From contig JALIZF010001765.1 in NCBI GenBank assembly GCA_029948255.1, positions 558,001 to 622,000 on the forward strand: 64,000 nt of DNA, written 5' to 3'. Below, piece by piece: positions 59,101-64,000 of the stretch. The DNA is from Telmatactis stephensoni (taxonomy: Eukaryota; Cnidaria; Anthozoa; Actiniaria; Isophelliidae). The notes beneath the pieces were generated by a model. It did not search any database, was not told the origin of the DNA, and was given only the letters and a program-made list of their open reading frames with translations. The translations under genes and the position numbers were made by a program. Numbering within the stretch: the first letter of the stretch is position 1; the number at the start of each line of letters is the position of its first letter.

Positions 59101-61027
59101 CGTGTGTCTTTTCTATCGGGTCATTTTCCCAGGAGTTTAAGTCATTCTTATCATAAATGGCCCAAACTTCCGAGCAGTAAAGAAGTATCGGTAAGAATAA
59201 GGATTCAAATAACTTATTTATAGTTCCTATTGATAGCTTTGAAAAGTCCAAGTATTTTCTAGTAGCAAAAATCGAACGTCTTGTTTTTAATTTGAGGTTA
59301 TCTTTGTGAAAACTAAATTTTCCATTTGAAGAAATGTTAACCCCTAGATAAGTATAACTTTTAGCAATTTCAATATTGTTATTATCAATTGTAAAATGAT
59401 GTTTACTAATGGTAGATTTCCGGCATTGCTTTTGAAATATAACAATTTTTGTTTTCTTTGGATTTACATTTAGAATCCATTTTTGACAGTATTCTGAAAG
59501 TGTATTGAGTGCGTTTTGTAATCCTTTGGAGGAATGTGAAATTAGAAGTAGGTCATCAGCGTACAGAAGGCAATTTAGGTTTGAACCATTAGGTAACTGT
59601 ATTGGATCCGTTTCTGGTGAATTTTCTAGGATTTTTGGTAATTCATTCAAGTATATGTTAAAAAGCATGGGAGAGATAATACAACCTTGCCTAACTCCTT
59701 TGTCATATGGAAAGAAATCTGTTCTTTGGTTATTAAATTTTATGCAGCACTCAGATTTTGTGTACATACTTTTAATGATATCATAGAAGTTTCCAGATAT
59801 TTTGTAGGATAGCAGTTTGTGTAGCAGGCTCTCATGCCATATTGAATCAAAAGCCTTTTTGAAGTCTACAAAACAGGCGAATAGTTTTCCTTTTGTTGCA
59901 TATGTTACGTTTTTATCAATTAAAGTTTTTAAAGAGAAAATGTGATCTGACGTTCGGTTTTTTGGAAGGAAACCAATCTGAGATTTGTGTAACAATTTAT
60001 TTTCAAATATAAAATTTTGAAGACGGTTGTTTAAAATTAAGCAAAATAGCTTCCCCAAGCAACTGTTTATACATATACCTCTATAGTTTGTTGGATCATC
60101 TTTGTTTCCACATTTGTGTATTGCAGTTATCACACCTTTACTCCAAGTAGTTGGGAAAACGCCACTTTTTAATATTAAATTGAATAACTTATTTAGAGAT
60201 TTCCCCAGAATAGGAAAGCTACATTTCAACATTTCATTCTTGATTTTATCCAAACCAGCTGTTTTGTTACTTTTTAACATTTTTACATGAAAGCAACTGA
60301 TTTTTTTGTGAATGTGAAAGAGATTTTTCAATTATCCGGTGACACGTGAAAAGACCAAATATTTTTGCATGATTTCATTTTGCAAAGGGCTATACGAAAC
60401 CCTGTAATATTGTGGATAAATTTGTCATCATTGGACAAAAAAATATTTTGTTTTATAAATCCAGTTGCCTGATCCCCTTTCAGAAACACCTCAGTCAAAT
60501 GAATTTTATACACGTCTTGAGCACAGGAATCCCAAGCAATATTTTTATAATTTTTTCTTTCCCTTTTCCCATATCCATGATACATGCATCTAAATTCTGA
60601 GTACTTACGGGTGCAAACAGGAAAGTACTGCAAACGGCAGGGGAATATATACTACAATGTCCTTGAGCTGAGGTTTTGGGACTAAGTTTGCTTTCTGTAG
60701 CTTGAGTTTCGCTCCAGCAGTCAATTTGACTTCCAGAGAATCTTTAGATCACATGATTTTCTTGGCAAACTCAGACTGAATGATTGACAAAACGGGGCAA
60801 CTCGAAATATTACATGCACAAAGAATATCTACTCATTATCTTTGTTTAGTAAAAAAATCAATCTTTCCTGAAGCATTTTATAGCCAAAGTAAGTTGATCG
60901 ATCGAGTCTCGTGACAAACTTACCAAACGTCAGTGCGTTGTCTCAATACAACGTTCTTTTCTACGGTATTTTTTTCTTCAGGAGAGAACAAGCAGACGTG
61001 TACATGGATATCAAGGTCCTTAGACAT
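42106..61027 (-). CDS. Glycoside hydrolase family 116 (GBA2-related beta-glucosidase)
   Basis: Exons (high to low): 60924-61027, 57439-57544, 56213-56280, 55698-55774, 55371-55476, 54966-55063, 54044-54130, 53453-53595, 53070-53136, 52690-52738, 52422-52498, 52039-52157, 51340-51402, 51237-51274, 50942-51041, 50620-50750, 50447-50496, 49946-50000, 49145-49222, 48591-48717, 48017-48113, 47552-47642, 47449-47485, 46968-47054, 46640-46679, 46341-46475, 45919-46022, 44579-44654, 44141-44265, 43468-43623, 43001-43123, 42503-42590, 42106-42110. Total 2907 nt, 968 aa, all phases consistent. The N-terminal beta-sandwich (about 110-440) contains LPLGALGGGC and FLLAWHFP. The (alpha/alpha)6 catalytic domain contains CTHVWNYE, with likely nucleophile Glu508, PNTYD with likely acid/base Asp625, and [11 protein letters not shown] (Glu822/Arg831, glucose-binding pair in bacterial GH116). 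HVWNYE is the prokaryotic-type motif rather than human GBA2's. No signal peptide is apparent, so it is probably cytosolic or membrane-associated. Substrate: a beta-glucoside, possibly glucosylceramide. The ATG at 61027 is the first in frame. Confidence 0.92.
43378..43450 (+). repeat. (CCTG)n/(TCTG)n microsatellite
   Basis: An imperfect tetranucleotide array lies just downstream of the GH116 exon 43468-43623, in its intron. Wider TCTG-rich sequence starts near 43200. Confidence 0.9.
44745..45590. mobile_element. Possible large relative of the TTAA MITE family, with nested insertion
   Basis: The left end AAGGTGCTGTTACACCATGG and the inverse of the right end (TTACGGCACTGTTGCACGGT GCAATTTTTCCTGCAGCT) resemble the termini of 6716-7124. 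The interior carries the MITE at 44788-44870 and the dispersed repeat shared with 15228-15312. The boundaries are uncertain and it may be a composite of several insertions. Confidence 0.4.
44788..44870. mobile_element. 83-bp palindromic MITE, same family as 32185-32269
   Basis: It starts TAGTCTCCTTCTCAGCCCTT and ends with the inverse. The flanks are GTCTCGTAA (44779-44787) and GTTTCGTAA (44871-44879), a 9-bp duplication with one change. The TAGTCTCCTTC terminus is shared with 32185-32269, although the interiors differ. Confidence 0.8.
47289..47386. mobile_element. 98-bp near-perfect palindrome with 8-bp target duplication
   Basis: TAGCCTGTGTACAGCCGTTT CCCACCCCTCCCCC is inverse at the right end, with the axis at ACGGGAAAAAACGTTTTTTC. 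Perfect TATCAAAC duplications lie at 47281-47288 and 47387-47394. The arms are almost identical, so the insertion is likely young. It lies in the GH116 intron between exons 47449-47485 and 46968-47054. Confidence 0.9.
49476..49623. mobile_element. AGAGTAG-family foldback MITE in the GH116 gene
   Basis: AGAGTCGTTTTCGTATGAGT GGGAA at the left is matched by TTCCCACTCATACGAAAACT GCTCT at the right. The interior has CATTCGAAATTCCTGCTGTA, as in the copies at 4637 and 5150. Confidence 0.75.
50105..50345 (+). repeat. Chain of tetranucleotide microsatellites
   Basis: (AAAT)n/(AAAC)n at 50105-50190 is followed by (ATGC)n at about 50239-50285 and (AATG)n to 50345. A related (AATG/AACG)n array lies at about 51064-51180. 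Both are in GH116 introns. Confidence 0.95.
54292..54703. mobile_element. 412-bp MITE with 8-bp target duplication and internal repeats
   Basis: The termini are CCTGGGGGGGGGACTCC and its inverse, followed inward by GACGGGGATGCTCGTC and its inverse. Perfect ATCTCATT duplications lie at 54284-54291 and 54704-54711. The interior contains several GGTACCTTTTAGGGGT-like units in both orientations. Confidence 0.85.
55852..55997. repeat. Palindromic MITE, about 145 bp
   Basis: GGATATTACATGGGTGCATG GAGATACGAATTTTATCTTC at the left pairs with GAAGATAAAATTCGTATCTC CAAGCGCCCATGTAATATTC at the right. Intronic in the GH116 gene. Confidence 0.7.
56726..56865. mobile_element. AGAGTAG-family foldback MITE, older copy
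   Basis: AGAGTAGATTTCATATGACT at the left matches the inverse of CACACTCATACAAAATCTAC TCT at the right. Several CG sites have become CA/TG, consistent with decay by deamination. Another half copy lies at about 57252-57325. Confidence 0.65.
57651..58081 (+). mobile_element. Insertion flanked by 15-bp direct repeats
   Basis: ATCATTTAAGGTCTA occurs at 57636-57650 and 58082-58096. The intervening 431 bp ends in AATAAAAAAA, like a poly(A) tail on the + strand, and starts with AT-rich low-complexity sequence. A long variable duplication plus A-tail suggests LINE-mediated retroposition. No gene was recognised inside. Confidence 0.55.
58289..60331 (-). mobile_element. 5'-truncated non-LTR retrotransposon with open reverse transcriptase
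   Basis: An uninterrupted 680-codon frame encodes a LINE reverse transcriptase: [16 protein letters not shown] (block 0, near 20-36), [41 protein letters not shown] (metal-binding Asp), [20 protein letters not shown], and the catalytic [10 protein letters not shown] (YADD about 257-260). The C-terminal part ends with a CKYCEQN...EQHFVLDYD Cys/His cluster. The 5' end is missing: an in-frame TAA lies directly before the frame at 60331, and neither ORF1 nor an endonuclease domain is seen. The element is in intron 1 of the GH116 gene, in sense orientation. The intact frame suggests a fairly recent insertion, but the truncation makes the copy non-autonomous. Confidence 0.85.
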
Positions 61028-61381
61028 GCCTCCAGCTTTTCGATCGAGGAGTGGAGGACTTTGAAGAATCTTTTTATCAAGAATGCGAAACTTTTCTCTT
61101 TCTTCCTTCAACTAGTCATGTGCCAAGTGACATTGCTGTGGTAACCAGGTCACCGGTCCTCAGCTAGACAAAGGGATCCCAATCTAATTCATTCCCTTGC
61201 GTATCAGAGTAATTAATGAATCTTGTTCCAGGCTAGCTTCATGACTCATGATGATAATGATGATAACGATTTTTGTTTCCCTGTCGCAAAAGCTTTTCAA
61301 GGCGGTGTGGATGTCGAGTCCTCGAAGCTATCATCATCATCATCATCATCATCATCATTGTAATTAACAACAACAACAACA

Positions 61382-61412
<31 letters not shown>

Positions 61413-61923
61413 CAACAACAATAGTGAACAGCAACAACAAAATTAAGAGTAAGTGAAGATAATGTGCGACACTTTACGTGCGCGTAAATATTTTTACTCA
61501 AGTTGCAGGTTCTTATCAGTAGACCTTTCCAACACTACTTCAAAGTTAAAAGTAAATTTTCAATTACTTAAGTTCTCGCTAGTTACATCGTACTTAACTT
61601 TTTTATTTTCAAAAAGCGTTTTTATATTATTATTATTAAATTTTATGATAATCTAAAAAAATCATATAATTAACAAGCCTATTTTTCTAATGTACAAACT
61701 TGTCATAGAAAACTTTTCTTTTACTCGTGTAAAAGGGGCTTTTAAAAGCATTCTGTAACCTTTTTCATATAACTTATAATTTATTTGTTTAGTAGTTTTG
61801 TTTAGTTTAGTTTTTTAATTTTATTTTGGAGACTATCTTATAGGTGGCATCCACCTGTCTAGGTCTCCTCAACTCATTTTGTTGAAAGCTAAATAAATAA
61901 AAAATAAATAAAAAGTAACCAAG
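61028..61923. other. Short spacer between the sulfotransferase and GH116 genes
   Basis: It carries (CAT)n, (CAA)n and (CAG)n microsatellites at about 61320-61425. A possible LINE 3' end at about 61795-61918 (ATAGGTGGCATCCACCTGTC, then AAATAAATAAAAAATAAATA) lies immediately after the sulfotransferase stop. The GH116 promoter and 5' UTR should lie here. No coding sequence is supported. Confidence 0.6.
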
Positions 61924-64000
61924 TCAAGTTGTGGATGTGTTATAAGCCCTGTTCTCTAGTTCCTGGAATTGCTTTGTGACGTTCAAATTCTCTTCCTGGT
62001 ATTTCAATCTTGCTTTGGTTTTTAGGTATGCGATATATTCTTTCTCTCTCATGTTCATTTTTTCGCATAAATACTTATTAAATGATGGTAAATACGGCTT
62101 AATTCTGAAGCGAATTTCTCCTGTTTCGGTGTCAATGTCTGAAGAAGCGATGCATTCCTTTTCGATGTTTTTTCTCTTGAATTTTAACTCTCGCACCTCA
62201 TCGTGAAAGCTGCTATCCTGTGCAGAAATAATTTTCCATAATGTTTTGTTGAAGTGCTTGTAGAGGGCTGTGTCTGCGTGATTCCATTGATAAATTTGTT
62301 CCTAAAAGAAAACAAAGGTATAATCAATTGCTGATTTAATGTACATATGCGAATACCTCACTTTTCACAAAGGGTAAGGCTCAGCTCAGAAAAACGTCAT
62401 TGTCTGCTTTGAGAAATGAGGCAGTGAACCAGTGCGCTGTTCCTCTTATAAGACAGTCTTATAGAAGCATTTTTTAACCCAAAAAGACTAGTTGCACCGT
62501 AAAATAGAATTTTCGGCTAACTTATTCCAGGAGAAGCGCGTTAGTTCTCCCTATTTCGTGGTTTATTGGAGGCCCTATTAGCAGTGCTTTTGAGTGCGCT
62601 CGGCAAACAAAAGTATCTGCGCGCAGCTTGCAGAGAAGAGGAAGTTGCCATATTCACGCATTACTTCCCTAATTCCCATCCCATCCTCTCCCATCCCATC
62701 GAAGAAATCACACATGAGATGCACTTGACTCTTTCGTCAAGAGAAAGGAAAGCAAGCTGATAGATGTATAAGCGCCTCAGTTACTAGGAATTTACCGCCA
62801 TATCAGCCGTGATGTTTAAATCCTTGTAATCCACATGTCTTTGCCTGAGAGAGAAATACAAGACATCAACAATGTCCCAGCACAAAGCTCTCTTCAAAAG
62901 CACGAGTGACTCGTCCATGTATTCAGATATGAGCACCAAATCTATCGCATCGTGCAGTTCCTCAATCGTTTCATTGATAACTCTCTTATCTGAGAAATGG
63001 ATTCTCTTGAGACCCAAGTCAAACATTTGGCCTGAAAGAAACAAGTGCAGTCAGTGATTTTTTTGGCGCGAAAAGTTATAATTTGCTTGTAACCATTAAA
63101 TATTCCAACTTCACCAACTTATACTAGAACTGGGAAAATTATTCACGTAGACTTTTTTTTACTGAGTCTGGGGGGGAAAGTGAGAGAACTCACAGTATTT
63201 ATAACTCTACGTAATAAAGTTGGTGACGAAACTCGCAAGTCAAAGCTTGCATTTTTTCACAACCAAGGTACGAGCGCGCGCCCGTCCGCGCGCAATTTTC
63301 CCGCCAATTTATTGAAGGCGCAGTCAGTTTTTCCTATGGAGCAAATACATGTACATACAACCTACCATTTACTGCAAGATTCAAGTTGATATCAATTTTC
63401 TTTTCTGTTTGTAGATAATGAGATAGATATTGTTTTGGTGACTCTAGGAATTGTAGCAAGGGATTGGAGAAGTTCTGCAGTCCAAACAGGTAATCTAAAT
63501 GATAACTGTAAAAAGTTGACTCAAAATGGCTGACAGGATCGCGTAACACTGATATCAGGAAGGCGCCCTGGAAAATAGAACAACTAATGGTGATTAAAAC
63601 AAACATGAATAGTCAATTTCCAAGATATAAACTTTGCGTCGCAAGTTGTCACACATGCACAAAGCACAGTAATTTGTAACAAGCTACAAAAGTTTTATCA
63701 GCTTTTATAGCCTCGTTCTACTTCTTTTGCCTCAGTTTGCATGTGGATGCAGGTGAAGTATATCTCGGAACTAGTCTGTTGATAAGGACTTTCATACAAT
63801 CTCGAGATAATCTTTCCAGCTAGGGACACTCACTAACCAGCTAATCCGCACTTCGCTCCTAAAACTCAACCTTACCTTTCCTTTCCATAACTGCATAGAG
63901 TTCCCATGTAAGCGTGCATTAACAAGTATGTCGGCTGGCTTAGAGCTGCTGAAATAACGCTTGTCCACAAAACTAGGGTTGTAAAACACCGGCCAGTAAT
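61924..64000 (-). CDS. Galactosylceramide/galactose-3-O-sulfotransferase-like (5' part missing)
   Basis: The last four exons are visible: 63876-64000 (cut by the window edge), 63366-63567, 62796-63031 and 61924-62301, all GT-AG and in phase, giving about 311 C-terminal residues. GAFLISVLRDPVSHFESTFY corresponds to the 3'-phosphate-binding region of PAPS-dependent Gal3STs (human ITVLRDPARLFESSF). LVLISEYMDESLVLLKRALC WDIVDVLYF matches the family's LLQEYFDESLVLLKDLLCWE segment. By family it is a Golgi type II membrane enzyme that transfers sulfate from PAPS to the 3-OH of galactose in glycolipids or glycans. The N-terminal anchor and the 5'-phosphosulfate loop are off-window. The C-terminal exon is rich in charged residues and ends NTSTT. 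Confidence 0.88.

Noticed and set aside
60605..60633. Small exon encoding YFPVCT between the first two GH116 exons
   Set aside because: It has an AG/GT frame, but its exit phase does not fit the next exon, whereas 60924-61027 joins 57439-57544 in phase.

Overview
This is eukaryotic nuclear DNA. Every gene is split by GT-AG introns, introns are AT-rich, and the non-coding space is full of short palindromic transposon remnants, SINE/LINE pieces and microsatellites. A hephaestin/ceruloplasmin-type multicopper oxidase next to animal TFIIH p44 and sulfite oxidase genes, in a small-intron genome crowded with foldback elements, suggests an anthozoan cnidarian, probably a stony coral. The species cannot be named from the sequence alone.

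Layout. (1) Positions 1411-16382, + strand: 17 exons of a hephaestin-like multicopper ferroxidase; the 5' end lies left of the window. (2) 17828-20062 and 27348-29227, - strand: two near-identical two-exon sulfite oxidase genes, a duplication, separated by 7.3 kb of foldback elements. (3) 32321-39917, - strand: a complete 17-exon GTF2H2 gene (TFIIH p44). (4) 42106-61027, - strand: a complete 33-exon glycoside hydrolase family 116 gene (968 aa) resembling prokaryotic-type GH116 enzymes; its 3.4 kb first intron carries a 5'-truncated LINE with an open reverse transcriptase. (5) 61924-64000, - strand: the last four exons of a galactosylceramide/galactose-3-O-sulfotransferase, cut by the right edge. 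In genes 1-4 and the visible part of gene 5, exon phases agree across every junction and no in-frame stop was met.

The genes do not form an obvious pathway. The GH116 glucosidase and the Gal3ST-like sulfotransferase are adjacent, on the same strand and 0.9 kb apart, and both families act on glycosphingolipids, but a functional link is only a suggestion. The two sulfite oxidases suggest extra sulfite-handling capacity, or one copy that has changed function: copy 1 lacks the second arginine of the CAGNRR active-site motif.

The most unusual material is the mobile-element layer. At least seven palindromic elements have readable 8-9 bp target duplications (hAT-like), two are flanked by TTAA (piggyBac-like), and one foldback family (terminus AGAGTAGATTTCGTATGAG) has many copies. 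That family includes a copy nested in another copy, and two copies that end about 10 bp before hephaestin splice acceptors. Boundaries of repeats without a stated target duplication are approximate.
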